Below, in pieces: positions 21,235 to 31,762 of a DNA stretch of 64,000 nt (positions are counted from its first letter, which is position 1; the number at the start of each line of letters is the position of its first letter). Below the pieces are notes generated by a model. That model was not told the origin of the DNA. It saw nothing but the letters and a program-made list of their open reading frames with translations, and did no database searches. Source of the DNA: Flaccisagitta enflata (taxonomy: Eukaryota; Chaetognatha; Sagittoidea; Aphragmophora); NCBI GenBank assembly GCA_965153355.1, contig OZ231126.1, positions 124,001-188,000 of the forward strand, written 5' to 3'. Both the position numbers and the translations under genes were made by a program.

Positions 21235-22928
21235 TCAGACAGTTGTCTAAGCTTCACATCCCGCTGCTCTAAAGCTCCACCAATGCCGCCGTCGTTCAGG
21301 CTATTCCAGTGCTTTCGTTGCATTTCTGCCGCATTGTTGAATACTCCTGCTCTTCTATCTTCATCTCGTTGCTGCTGCTGGCGAAAGTCACACATTCTGT
21401 CGTATAACTCTTTGTCTTCTTGTGATGAGCTTCGCTGTTGGAATCCCAATGGCACCGCGATCGGCGCCTTTGGAGCTGTTGCTGCACCACCACCTTCACC
21501 TTCAGCCATCATGCGCAGACGTTGATCTGCAAGGCGTTGCTGTCTCTCTTCTTCTGTCTCCTCACTGACATTCATGCTTTCGACAAGATGGTTGTTTGAA
21601 GCTGGAGGATCCACTACCACCGCTGGGATTGCGGCGGAAGGTTGCTGTTGCTGCTGCTGTTGCTGTTGCGTATTTTCTCCTGCATCGTTTTGCCGCTGTT
21701 GTTGTTGTTCGTGCGGCTGCATTGCCGTTTGTCGCAGCTCTTGTTGTTGTTGCTGTTGCTGTTGTTGCTGCTGTTGATCGTGTTGTTGTTGTTGTTGAGC
21801 GCCGGCTGCAGGATCTTGTTGACAAAATTGTTGGAGTTGCTGCAACTGCTGCTGCTGCAACAGCTCTTGCTGCTGCCGTTGAGCCGTTGTTTGCTGCTGC
21901 TCCTGTGGTCGGTGGAGTTGACGTTGCTGTTGGAGTTGCTGCTGCTGCATCTGCAATTGATGCTGCTGCTGTTGCTCCTGTTGCTGTCGCTGCTCCTCCT
22001 CCCGTTGTTGCTGCTGCATATCGTCAATCAGCCGACGGCCTTGTCGCATTTCCTCCTCCAACTGCCTGCCCCATCTGTCTCTCTCAGCACTCCTGTTGAC
22101 GAAGCGTCGCCTCGCCCTCTCCTGCGGCGTCAATCCGTTGATGATCCCGCGGCCTCTTGCAAGAGCGTCGGCGTCGTCGAGATCCGCAAGCATGTCGTCA
22201 GCTTGCTCCATCGGAGACGCACGCGCAGGTTCAATTTCCGAGACCAAATCTGATACCCATTGATTGACGGCATCTCCTCTTTGGATCGGCGGCAGATTTA
22301 AAAATTGGCCGCCAGTTGGAGATTGCGCACCATGTCGCGGGACCGGAAGTGGTAGATACTCGGATCCGTCGGGGTTTGGCGAAGACGTTCGCATCCTTGG
22401 AGTCGGAGCGCCGGTAACATTGTCACGGGCGGCGTGGGTGTCAGTTGGGAGACTGTTCCATGAGAATTCGTTGACGGGTCTTTTGCGATTCCCAATGTCA
22501 TTATGCACTGCGTTCACGATGTCGGCGTTGGAAGGAAACCCCTCTGGATAGTTTTCACGATCAAAGAAACGCATGGAGTCCCATTCGCGCCGGATTCGAC
22601 GCAAAGTAGACGCCGCGAATCGAAGAGGGTCGCCGGGCATCGAGTCGAGCGCCATTTGCCTTGCATACGATATGAAGTCGTACACCATATCCCGAAGTCC
22701 GTGTCGAGCGCCATCTGATTCACAGGCGGCGTCGTCGAAGTCATTCGTTCCTTCGGTGCAAGTAGAAACGGCGTCGAAAAGGCGCCGGCATCCTTCCATT
22801 TCCGCAGTGATGTCGTTCCTCATTGCGCGCAAACGGTTCGACCTCGGACACTGATTCAAACCGAAGTGAGATACCCGAGATGACGTTGAAGCGGTCGAGA
22901 CGGTGTCGTCGTTGCGCGCGGCTGCCAT
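20889..22928 (-). CDS. BEL gag, N-terminal polyglutamine ORF
   Basis: ATG at 22928 (MAAARNDDTVST), 679 codons. A structured N-terminal part (about 1-330) is followed by long CAG/CAA-encoded glutamine runs. After about 21235 the protein becomes serine-rich nonsense while the good reading moves to the other frame, so the last 110 codons are probably not real. Such a long N-terminal extension is unusual for BEL gag. Confidence 0.7.
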   Translation of the reverse strand: MAAARNDDTVSTASTSSRVSHFGLNQCPRSNRLRAMRNDITAEMEGCRRLFDAVSTCTEGTNDFDDAACESDGARHGLRDMVYDFISYARQMALDSMPGDPLRFAASTLRRIRREWDSMRFFDRENYPEGFPSNADIVNAVHNDIGNRKRPVNEFSWNSLPTDTHAARDNVTGAPTPRMRTSSPNPDGSEYLPLPVPRHGAQSPTGGQFLNLPPIQRGDAVNQWVSDLVSEIEPARASPMEQADDMLADLDDADALARGRGIINGLTPQERARRRFVNRSAERDRWGRQLEEEMRQGRRLIDDMQQQQREEEQRQQQEQQQQHQLQMQQQQLQQQRQLHRPQEQQQTTAQRQQQELLQQQQLQQLQQFCQQDPAAGAQQQQQHDQQQQQQQQQQQQELRQTAMQPHEQQQQRQNDAGENTQQQQQQQQQPSAAIPAVVVDPPASNNHLVESMNVSEETEEERQQRLADQRLRMMAEGEGGGAATAPKAPIAVPLGFQQRSSSQEDKELYDRMCDFRQQQQRDEDRRAGVFNNAAEMQRKHWNSLNDGGIGGALEQRDVKLRQLSELDQQQPQHPPKAVDLSSEISIRDCSIRTYSNVMCSQWKRPSSSRCSSSNSWSSSSSKVSFSVNCSSRMNSNSVLTSNSSFNINSGSSSGFNNSNSIRISIIKPQQQRFSLPHRK

Positions 22929-22992
22929 TGTCCAATTTCGTTTTCGGAGGTCGAAGACGGAAAGAATCGAGTCGTTTTTTAAATTGTTGAAA

Positions 22993-23905
22993 TATAAATT
23001 ACGCCCACGAGTTTCAACTGGCACTGTCTATGAGCGTCTATCTGACTGACGACTTGTGGTGAAAGAAAGTTGGCCGATTGGAAAATAGGAAGGCGATCGT
23101 CTCGTTTATTCCATAAAAATTTCAACAACTGAAGAGAGGGGGAAAAATGAAAGGGAAAGTGGGCGTTAATTGTGATCAGCAAACGCAAAAGATAACATGA
23201 AATCGAGATGGAACACAATAAGGACAGAAACAGCACATGACAACATGTTCATCTTCTTCAGAGCCCATGCCACCTGATAATACCTGCCCCTGCCCCGGCC
23301 CATCCCATTAAATTCATCCATATCATCCCTATCGCAAGCTGATCGGGCAAGCGATAAAAACCATACTAAAATCCGACATAAAAATGCAAAAGGGCAAAAG
23401 ACAAAATAACAGACCGGAAGACAAGATAAAACAACGATAATCAAAGCAAACACGCGTCTATAAAACTTACTTTTAGGCCCACTTTCGTTGGTTTCAACCC
23501 ACAGTCTGTCGAAGTCAAATTAACGTTAATTGTCCGTTCATTAGTTTATCTGCAATAAAAAGATGAGAGATTATTGAAATTAGTGAATTCCAAGGGCGCA
23601 TTCAGACGATCACGAAAAATCAATCAATCACTTTAAGAAGCAATGCCGTAAATAAATAAAATCAATCAATCCAAAAAATTGGATGATACGAAAGAAGAGA
23701 TACGTATATTCGCCTACGTAATGAAAACAAATGGCACAAAATACAAGGCGCAACCATATGGTTACCCATCTAGCGTTCAATATAAAAAATGGCAAGAAAC
23801 AAAAGACGCGGGCATTGAATAATCGAAAAAGAGAAAAAGCCAAAAGCACGCAAAAGAGACAAAAGCACACATACTTAATAGACGGACAGACATACATTTC
23901 TAACA
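22993..23905 (-). repeat. 5' LTR of the BEL/Pao element
   Basis: 913 bp, ends TGTTAGAAATG...CGTAATTTATA on the element strand. Should carry the promoter and polyadenylation signal; I did not assign them. Confidence 0.93.
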
Positions 23906-23918
23906 ATCCTTCTCTCTT

Positions 23919-23982
23919 AAAATCTGCTGGTGGCTGTTCCTCAATCATTGTCCATGCTGCAACTACTGGTTCAGCCAATATG
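23919..23982 (+). pseudogene. decayed copy of exon E 5' edge (1)
   Basis: The translation SAGGCSSIIVHAATTGSANM lines up with exon E SANGCASIIVPVATPEGIGM. The most diverged of three partial copies, sitting just outside the BEL target duplication. Confidence 0.6.
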
Positions 23983-24095
23983 CAAAAAAGCAAAGATGCA
24001 AAGATGCAAAGAGTTATTTCCTTTTTTGTTTCAAATTGGAAATTTGATTCATTATAGACATGGACTCATTTGACACACATTTTTTTCCTGCTAAG

Positions 24096-24163
24096 ATTGT
24101 ACTAATGGTTGCGCATCTATCATTGTACCTGTGGCGACTCCTGAAGCAATTGGGATGCCGACT
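24096..24163 (+). pseudogene. decayed copy of exon E 5' edge (2)
   Basis: Preceded by an AG acceptor (CTAAG). Encodes the same peptide as the exon E start with few changes, then TAA. The non-LTR element begins directly after it. Confidence 0.75.
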
Positions 24164-24178
24164 TAAATGAATATTATT

Positions 24179-25563
24179 CCCAACATATCAATGATAACGT
24201 CATGCATTATTTATTATCGTGGTCTGACATGGTTGATATTGTGGCCAAGATTAAACTTGGGAAATCTTCGTCTGGCATCTGTAAGCCAGAGCATATTTTA
24301 CATGGGAGTCCCACATTGATTTGCCATCTCCATCTGCTGTTCAACGGTATGATCCAACATGGATATGTCCCTGAGGACTTTTTAAAAGGAACAATCACCC
24401 CAATCGTTAAAGATTCACAAGGCGACCTGTCAGATCCATCCAACTATCGCGGCATCACACTAAGTTGTCTCTTAGCCAAAATGTTTGAATTTGCAATTCA
24501 AATAAAGACGTCTCACTTGCTTGATACTGACAATCTCCAATTTGGTTTCAAGAGAAAAACAAGTACGAATCATGCATTGTACTCTCTTCAATCCACAGTA
24601 AATCACTTTAATGCAAAAGGTTCCAACGTGTATGTTGCATTCTTGGACTGCACAAAAGCTTTTGATCGCATTTCCCATTATGGTTTATTTTCAAAGCTCA
24701 TTGTGAGAGGGATACCTCTTTGCATCTTACTGTGTTTAATATACTGATATCTAAGTATGACATCAAATGTAAAATGGTTGAACGAATACAGTAGAGACTT
24801 CAGAATTCCACTTGGAATTAAGCAAGGGGGCATAAACTCGCCTGATTTCTTTGGATTATATATCGACGACATATGTGCCATTCATCGAGACTCGAGTATT
24901 GGTTGCCATATATACAGGATCTTTCTTGCTATGATCCTCTTTGCTGATGATCTCGTCCTACTAGCTCCCACTCGTCAAGCTTTGAACAAAATGATTCAAG
25001 CGTGTGCAAGTTATTGCAAAGAATTTTGCCTTGCTTTCAATGCAAGCAAATCGAAGATTATCGTGTTCTCGAAAACAAAGATTGACCATGAAAATCTTTA
25101 CCCTATTCTACTCAATGGACGGAAAGTTGAATACGTCAACAGCATCACATACCTTGGTGCAACCATCACGAACGACAAGGGATTTTCATTCTCTGCCTCA
25201 AATGGCTTAACCAAGTTTTATCGTGCTTCCAATTCTATACTGAGAGCAGTTAAACAGCCCAGTGAAGAAGTGTTGATTCACTTACTATACTCCTGCTGTA
25301 TTCCGATCCTTTCATACGCAAGCGCTGTTAAAGACTTTACTTTGCGTCAAATGCAGGATTGCTCCACAGCCATAAACAATGCGTTGCGTCTTATATTTGG
25401 TTACAATCGCTGGGAGAGCGTGAGAATGTTGCGTCAGTCATTTGGATACCCTTCTCTTGTTGAAATCTTCCAACGCGCCAAAAACAAATTCAATTCTTCT
25501 GTTTTGACTCACCATAATCCTATCATTTCTAAACTCGCTCGTTACTTGGCCTTAGAACAATGA
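24179..25563 (+). mobile_element. non-LTR retrotransposon reverse transcriptase, 5'-truncated
   Basis: One frame with a single internal TGA at 24745-24747, where a Trp would be expected. Features: FKRKTSTNHAL, VAFLDCTKAFDRI (first catalytic Asp), GIKQGGINSPDFF and the FADD box in ILFADDLVLLAP, followed by the thumb region. Family: CR1/Jockey-like LINE. The endonuclease is missing. It lies between two partial copies of exon E. Dead because of truncation and the stop. Confidence 0.88.
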
Positions 25564-25701
25564 TATTTCAAATTTGTACTAATTAGTGTAGTTACGCATG
25601 CTTGATGTTTTGTTTGTCTCTGTCGCTATACTTGCTGACGAATTAAAAGAACATATATTAATTGCTGTTATAGATTCATTTCATTCTATTCTTTCACCTA
25701 G

Positions 25702-25797
25702 ATTCCACTACTGGTTGCACGTCAATCATTGTCCCTTTGGCGACTCCTGAATGAATTGGAGTGCGGACAGTTATTGGGGAAACGCGCACTTCATTCA
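25702..25797 (+). pseudogene. decayed copy of exon E 5' edge (3)
   Basis: Acceptor TTTCACCTAG, then a close match to the first 90 bp of exon E, with an in-frame TGA after ATPE and a small deletion. About 140 bp upstream of the true exon. Confidence 0.8.
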
Positions 25798-25843
25798 TCA
25801 CAATTACATATTGATCTAAATCATATTTTTCTTCCCTGGCTAG

Positions 25844-26092
25844 ATTCCGCTAATGGTTGCGCGTCCATCATTGTCCCTGTGGCGACTCCTGAAGGAATAG
25901 GGATGCCAACGGTTTTCGGGGAAACGCGCACTTCATTCAGCGTCAGTTGGGAGGCGCCAACAAAGACTCACGCAACTCCTGGCGCCCCTCACGACGGCGT
26001 CACCAGCTACAATATTTACGCCTTTTCACTGCAACATGGACTAGCTAAAAATCAAACGTTTAGACCCGATCAATTCTCGGGAACGATCACAG
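25844..26092 (+). CDS. USH2A: usherin-like exon E (FN3 3, first half)
   Basis: Acceptor CCTGGCTAG, donor GTTCTT, phase 1 in and 1 out. Encodes SANGCASIIVPVATP..., then the FN3 B strand (SFSVSWEAP), and a YNIYAFSL C strand. The B-C loop (KTHATPGAPHDGV) is longer than usual. Confidence 0.75.
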
Positions 26093-26956
26093 GTTCTTTG
26101 TGTTTTCAAAAAATGATCATCAGCAAAAAAAAACAAGTAAAACGGGGTCACAATAACGTTGCGGACAGGTGGGCAGGGGTATTCAACCCCCATCCACACC
26201 CCAACCCGGCCCCGATACTCAAACATACACAAAAAGTATCTCAAAACGCTTGTTTTCCCACTTTTCAGCTCAATGACCAATTGACCATGGCCGACGGACG
26301 GACCAACGGACGGACGGACAAAACCTCTTTTGGAGTAGCGTGTCCTCAACTAAAATTAGGGTTATAAAATCCTGGGAGCATCCACCATTTCAACTTTTGT
26401 TCATCTTTTGAATTTTAAATGTGTATCCATTGTAATATAATGATTATTTAAAGAGTAAATTATGTGGTTTATAGGTTGAATGTTCGATAAAGAAGGTGTA
26501 TCAACCTGTTGGCAACAGTAACTCACTCATAGGACGTAAGAAAATTGAGCTCGATCGTTCAGAAACGATTTCAGTGAACCACCAAATATTTTTCAAGTTC
26601 GTCATTGAATCTTCGCTCCGTTTATGCTGCCTGCAGCGATCTGCATCAATGGGGATGTGCTCCTTAAAAAATCTGAGCTGGAGCAAAAAACCGCATCCAA
26701 ATCGGATGACGCAGAAAAACGCAGGAGCCGTGCATGTGTTAAAAAAATTAATTCGAAAAAAAATCATCAAGGTTGTTGTCTTGCTTAAGCGCCGCAAAAT
26801 TGTGGCTGTTACGAATACTGATCAGAAGAAGAATTTTCCTTCATGCACCATTTTTAAAGAAAATAACTGATAAAGTATATGTTTCAGCATATCATTCGAA
26901 TCCTCTTTTCATGAGGAATACGAAAATAATAATGGATATTATTTTCTCAAAAAGCT
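26093..26956 (+). other. intron sequence with repeat B and repeat A, otherwise nothing seen
   Basis: Holds a repeat B copy (26140-26230, minus) and a repeat A copy (26283-26365, minus) in the composite order A then B. The rest, 26366-26956, is AT-rich and shows no gene. Confidence 0.5.
26283..26365 (-). repeat. dispersed repeat A, copy
   Basis: On the minus strand TTTTAGTTGAGGACACGCTACTCCAAAAGAGGTTTTGTCCGTCCGTCCGTTGGTCC, same order as other copies. Confidence 0.65.
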
Positions 26957-28045
26957 GTGGCTGTTGTGACCACAGACTCGAAAACCTTGCCCACAGACCC
27001 GAAAACAGCGACCAAAAACTTGAAACTTGCAACCACAGACATGGAAATCGCGTCCACAGACTCAGATATTGCACCCACACAGTCGGAAATCGCACCCACA
27101 GACTCGGAAATCACTACCACAGAATCGGAAATTGTGCCCACAGTCGGAAATTGTGCCCACAGAGTCGGAGATTGCGCCCACAGACTCGGAGATTGCGCCC
27201 ACAGACTTGGAAATCGCGCCCACAGACTCGGAGATTGCACCTACAGACTCGGAAATCGCCCCCACACTCAGAAATCGCCCCCACAGACTCGGAAATTGCG
27301 CCCACAGACTTGGAAGTCACGCTCACAGACTTGGAAATCGAGACCACAGACTCGGAAATCGAGACCACAGACTCGAAAATCGAGACCACAGACTCGGAAA
27401 TTGAGACCACAGACTCGGAAATCGAGACCACAGACTCGGAAATCGAGACCACAGACTCGGAAATCGAGACCACAGACTCGGAAATCGAGACCACAGACTC
27501 GGAAATCGAGACCACAGACTCGGAAATCGAGACCAGACTCGGAAATTGAGACCACAGACTCGGTAATCGAGACCACAGACTCGGAAATCGAGATCACTGA
27601 CTCGGAATTCGAGACCACAGACTCGGATATCGAGACCACAGACTCGGATATCAAGACCAAAGACTCGGATATCGAGACCACAGACTCGGATATCGAGACC
27701 ACAGACTCGGATATCGAGACCACAGACTCGGATATCGAGACCACAGACTCGGATATCGAGACCACAGACTCGGATATCGAGACCACAGACTCGGATATCG
27801 AGACCACAGACTCGGATATCGAGACCACAGACTCGGATATCGAGACCACAGACCGGATATCGAGACCACAGACTCGGATATCGAGACCACAGACTGATAT
27901 CGAGACCACAGACTCGGATATCGGACCACAGACTCGGATATCGAGACCACAGACTCGGATATCGAGACCACAGACTTGGATATCGAGACCACAGACTCGG
28001 ATATCAAGACCACAGACTCGGATATCAAGACCACAGACTCGGATA
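26957..28045. repeat. 21-bp minisatellite (GAGACCACAGACTCGGATATC)n
   Basis: About 50 units, drifting from GAAATYGCGCCCACAGACTCG at the left to GAGACCACAGACTCGGATATC at the right. Open in most frames on both strands because 21 is a multiple of 3. Higher order drift along the array suggests stepwise expansion from the left. No exon signals, not in frame with the usherin-like gene. Confidence 0.92.
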
Positions 28046-28139
28046 TCGAGTGAGCAAGCGAGCCGGTGAATGGAGCAAGGAAGCAAAGCGAGTGTAGCCA
28101 AGCAGACCGCTGCAAAAGCGAGTGAGCGGTGGGAGCGAA

Positions 28140-28342
28140 CAAACATAGCGGGCATCCAACCCGCATCCACACCCAAACCCCCACACACGGACCGACAAAG
28201 CCATATTTGAGGTTGCTTCATCATTTGGGCAGGAGCAGTGAGGCCAAAGACCGCAAAAAAAAACAAAAAAGTTAAGTGTGACGGACTGACACATGGACGG
28301 ATGGACCGACCAACAAAGTGGGTCGCAAGCGACTAAAAAGAT
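28140..28342 (-). repeat. composite repeat A plus repeat B
   Basis: Minus strand: head TTTTTAGTCGCTTGCGACCC, ACTTTGTTGGTCGG tail (28284-28342), then CTCACTGCTCCTGCCCAAATGATG, then the repeat B box GTGTGGATGCGGGTTGGATGCCC at 28140-28200. Confidence 0.65.
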
Positions 28343-28363
28343 GAAATCGGGCTAGCGTAGCGG

Positions 28364-28365
<2 letters not shown>

Positions 28366-28442
<77 letters not shown>

Positions 28443-28571
28443 CTGTTGTAATCGTAACTCTGATTCCGAAATTTGTCATATGAGAGAACAGATAAACGGA
28501 GCTTTTTCGCTTTCGAAACTTCCTTCGAATCTTTTTATTCCACCTCCCAACATTTACGTTCGTGGACACAT

Positions 28572-28625
<54 letters not shown>

Positions 28626-28629
28626 ACGC

Positions 28630-28705
<76 letters not shown>
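28366..28705. repeat. (AG)n and (AC)n microsatellites
   Basis: (AG) about 37 copies at 28366-28440 and (AC) about 62 copies, with CG interruptions, at 28577-28705. The HTHTHT and CVCVCV reading frames are artefacts. Confidence 0.95.
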
Positions 28706-28861
28706 TCTCACACACGAACACACATTCTCAGTGAATGTGTGTGTGAAAATGTGTTTTGACCTAACCGTAGATCGTGAATGAAATGACTAGTAACATGAAT
28801 GATGAACGTGATGAGTTCTCATACGATTTTATTCGTTTTCAGCGATTTTTCACTCAAGCGT

Positions 28862-28944
28862 GACTGACCGACTGACCGACCAACCAACCAATGGACAGAG
28901 CCTCTTATAGAGGTGCTATGGCGCGGCGCACCTAAAAACGATTC
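28862..28944 (-). repeat. dispersed repeat A, copy
   Basis: Minus strand TTTTTAGGTGCGCCGCGCCATAGCACCTCTATAAGAGGCTCTGTCCATTGGTTGG. A more degenerate copy follows at 29030-29112. Confidence 0.65.
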
Positions 28945-29194
28945 AACGCGCGACTCTCGTCAATTAGAAATGACACCCTTTGATTTCTCAATGAAATGAC
29001 AAATAAAAGATATTTTAATCGGATGATGCAGAAGTTGAGACCGATAGACGGACTGATGGAAAGACGGTCTGATTACGCTGAGCGTAGAGTGGCGTAGCAT
29101 GCAACTAAAAATTATCCATCGTGTCGGTTCTTCCGTCCATGATAATCGAGTCGAAAGAATGAACACGCACATTTGAGATGCTGCGTTTGTGTTT

Positions 29195-29372
29195 GTCTTT
29201 TTGTGTGTGGATGGGGGTTCTGCGCCCCTGCCTACCCGTCCTCAAGGTTATTGAAGCCCCGTTTTAACAGATGCTCTGCTCCTGCATTTCTAGTCGCGTG
29301 CACGCGACTCGACACCCTGCTTTGTCTTTCCGTCCATCCGTCCGTCGGTTGGTTGGTTGGTCAGTACGTCAG
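29195..29372 (+). repeat. repeat B followed by repeat A
   Basis: Repeat B (GTGTGGATGGGGGTTCTGCGCCCCTGCC) at 29205, then repeat A at 29290-29372, whose head is the perfect 18-bp palindrome AGTCGCGTGCACGCGACT followed by CGACACCCTGCTTTGTC and the GTCC/GGTT tail. Confidence 0.7.
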
Positions 29373-30150
29373 ACTACTTTTTTCTTTATTTTTTTTTTTT
29401 TGAAGTCATTTAAAGCCATTTAAGAGAATACTGAATCATTCTTAATCATTGTAAGTCATTTTAGGTGTTAGCCTTGTCAGACCTAATTTTAGAGCGAGCC
29501 CGCGAGCCCGATGCTCTCTGTCTCTCTCCTATGAAATCATTGCCGACACTTCACACATCTCTGGATACCCCCCCCCCAAAGAGAATCAAAAATACCATTA
29601 TTTCTGACTGTGCTATTTGGCTTCAGGAGCATGTCAGCAACTAAAAAAAAAAAAAAAAATAAAAAAATACCTCTTAAATTTTTTCATTTATTTCTTTTAA
29701 GTAAAAAAAAATGCATTTTTAGCACTTCTTAAGGATAGGGTAATTTTCTCCAGTTTCAATTTTCCGTCTGTCTGAAGACCTGATTTGTTGACCAATGGGC
29801 CTGATTTGAGGTGTGAGATTACCAGATTTGGGTCAAATGAAGTCCCTGTAGCCTGAACAGAGCAGAGTAATTTGGACCTGGGTGGAGAAAACTGGGAAAA
29901 ATGAAGTTTTGAAATGTTGAGTTTGGGGGCTAAGATGTCTGAGTTTGGTTCTGGGAGGTCTGATTTAGGGTCTATGAGCCCTGCTTTTGGGCAGGAGAGG
30001 CTGGATTAGGGATCTTTGAGGCCTGACTGAGTTCTGAAAGGCTCACATTGGGGTTTAAAAGGCTTCATTTTGGATCGGAGGCTTGAGTTGGTATCTGAGA
30101 GGCCTAAATTGAGGTCTAAGAGGTCCAATCTAGGTTCATAAAGGCCTAAT
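29373..30150. other. AT-rich and degenerate short-repeat intron sequence
   Basis: Poly-A/T tracts, then a degenerate series of gaggtctgatttgg-like 20-30-bp phrases (29770-30150). No gene seen. Confidence 0.5.
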
Positions 30151-31365
30151 TCTTATTTGGGCATCTTAACATTATCCGAATGTCATGAAATTTTAGATGG
30201 TGGAAGTACATGATGTAAAGAAGCTACAGTTCAAATTTCATCAAAATCGGACAAGGTTAAGGGGGGTAAAAGTCTCTCCCAGTGCATGAAATAATTTCAG
30301 AAAATGGTCGATTTTCGACTTTCAAGTCTTATTTGGGCATCTGAACATTATCCGAATGTCATGAAATTTTTAATGGTGGAAGTACATGATGTAAAGAAGC
30401 TACAGTTCAAATTTCATCAAAATCGGACAAGGTTAAGGGGGGTAAAAGTCTCTCCCAGTGCATGAAATAATTTCAGAAAATGGTCGATTTTTGACTTTCA
30501 AGTCTTATTTGGGCATCTTAACATTATCCGAATGTCATGAAATTTTAGATGGTGGAAGTACATGATGTAAAGAAGCTACAGTTCAAATTTCATCAAAATC
30601 GGACAAGGTTAAGGGGGGTAAAAGTCTCTCCCAGTGCATGAAATAATTTCAGAAAATGGTCGATTTTCGACTTTCAAGTCTTATTTGGGCATCTTAACAT
30701 TATCCGAATGTCATGAAATTTTAGATGGTGGAAGTACATGATGTAAAGAAGCTACAGTTCAAATTTCATCAAAATCGGACAAGGTTAAGGGGGGTAAAAG
30801 TCTCTCCCAGTGCATGAAATAATTTCAGAAAATGGTCGATTTTCGACTTTCAAGTCTTATTTGGGCATCTTAACATTATCCGAATGTCATGAAATTTTAG
30901 ATGGTTGAAGTACATAATGTAAAGAAGCTACAGTTCAAATTTCATCAAAATCGAACAAGGTTAAGGGGGGTAAAAGTCTCTCCCAGTGCATGAAATAATT
31001 TCAGAAAATGGTCGATTTTCGACTTTCAAGTCTTTTTTGGGCATCTTAACATTATCCAAATGTCATAAAATTTTAAATGGTGGAAGTACATGATGTAAAG
31101 AAGCTACAGTTCAAATTTCATCAAAATCGGACAAGGTTAAGGGGGGTAAAAGTCTCTCCCAGTGCATGAAATAATTTCAGAAAATGGTCGATTTTCGACT
31201 TTCAAGTCTTATTTGGGCATCTTAACATTATCCGAATGTCATGAAATTTTAGATAGTGGAAGTACATGGTGTAAAGAAGCTACAGTTCAAATTTCATCAA
31301 AATCGGACAAGGTTAAGGGGGGTAAAAGTCTCTCCCAGTGCATGAAATAATTTCAGAAAATGGCA
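30151..31365. repeat. 176-bp tandem satellite, 7 monomers
   Basis: Monomers begin TCTTATTTGGGCATCTTAAC at 30151, 30327, 30503, 30679, 30855, 31031 and 31207, exactly 176 bp apart. They differ at only a few positions each. The last ends at about 31365. No coding. Confidence 0.97.
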
Positions 31366-31762
31366 TATCTTTTTTAACCCTGTACTAAAAGCACTATAAC
31401 TCAAAAATGGTTGGAAATATCAACTCGAAACCAATTTTTTTCGATTCCTCAGGCAATTTTGCATCAATTTACCTATTTGGTAAAATTTTTTTAGAATTTT
31501 TACTATTTTTTATAATTTTTTCTTGAAAAAGTGTCCCTTTGAAAAATGAACAAAACGATCTTGACGTTTTTCAATGTTTGAGGCCGATCAAATTGGTTGA
31601 AACTGGGCCAAAAAGTGTTACTCTTGCCAGATAACGTACTCAGTATGTCTCTGGAGTTAGTTTCTGACAAGTATAGGACTTTTTGACCGAATTCGATGAA
31701 TACATTTTATAACCCTACTAAAATGAAAAAAAAAAGAAAAAGAAATAGTCGCAAAAGCGTTA
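31366..31762. other. AT-rich intron, nothing recognised
   Basis: No ORF, RNA gene or repeat that I can identify between the satellite and repeat C. Confidence 0.5.

Larger units (their letters stand above)
10657..23905 (-). mobile_element. complete BEL/Pao LTR retrotransposon, 13.25 kb
   Basis: Two 913-bp LTRs (10657-11569 and 22993-23905) enclose gag, protease, reverse transcriptase, RNase H, integrase and an extra downstream ORF, all on the minus strand. The 5-bp target duplication ATCCT is at 10652-10656 and 23906-23910. The LTRs begin TGTTAGAAATG on the element strand and differ at only two bases that I could see. No TGG-type primer binding site follows the 5' LTR. At over 13 kb the element is much longer than the usual 6-9 kb, owing to a large polyglutamine gag region and the post-pol ORF. 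The coding region is broken by frame changes, described under each part. Confidence 0.93.

Noticed and set aside
12695-23000. Many plus-strand ORFs inside the BEL element
   Set aside because: Shadows of the minus-strand gag-pol frames, several of them only antisense polyglutamine (polyLeu, polyAla).
26957-28069. A 370-residue ORF of ETTDSDI heptads and its antisense partner
   Set aside because: It is a 21-bp minisatellite open in nearly all frames; no exon signals or composition typical of a gene.
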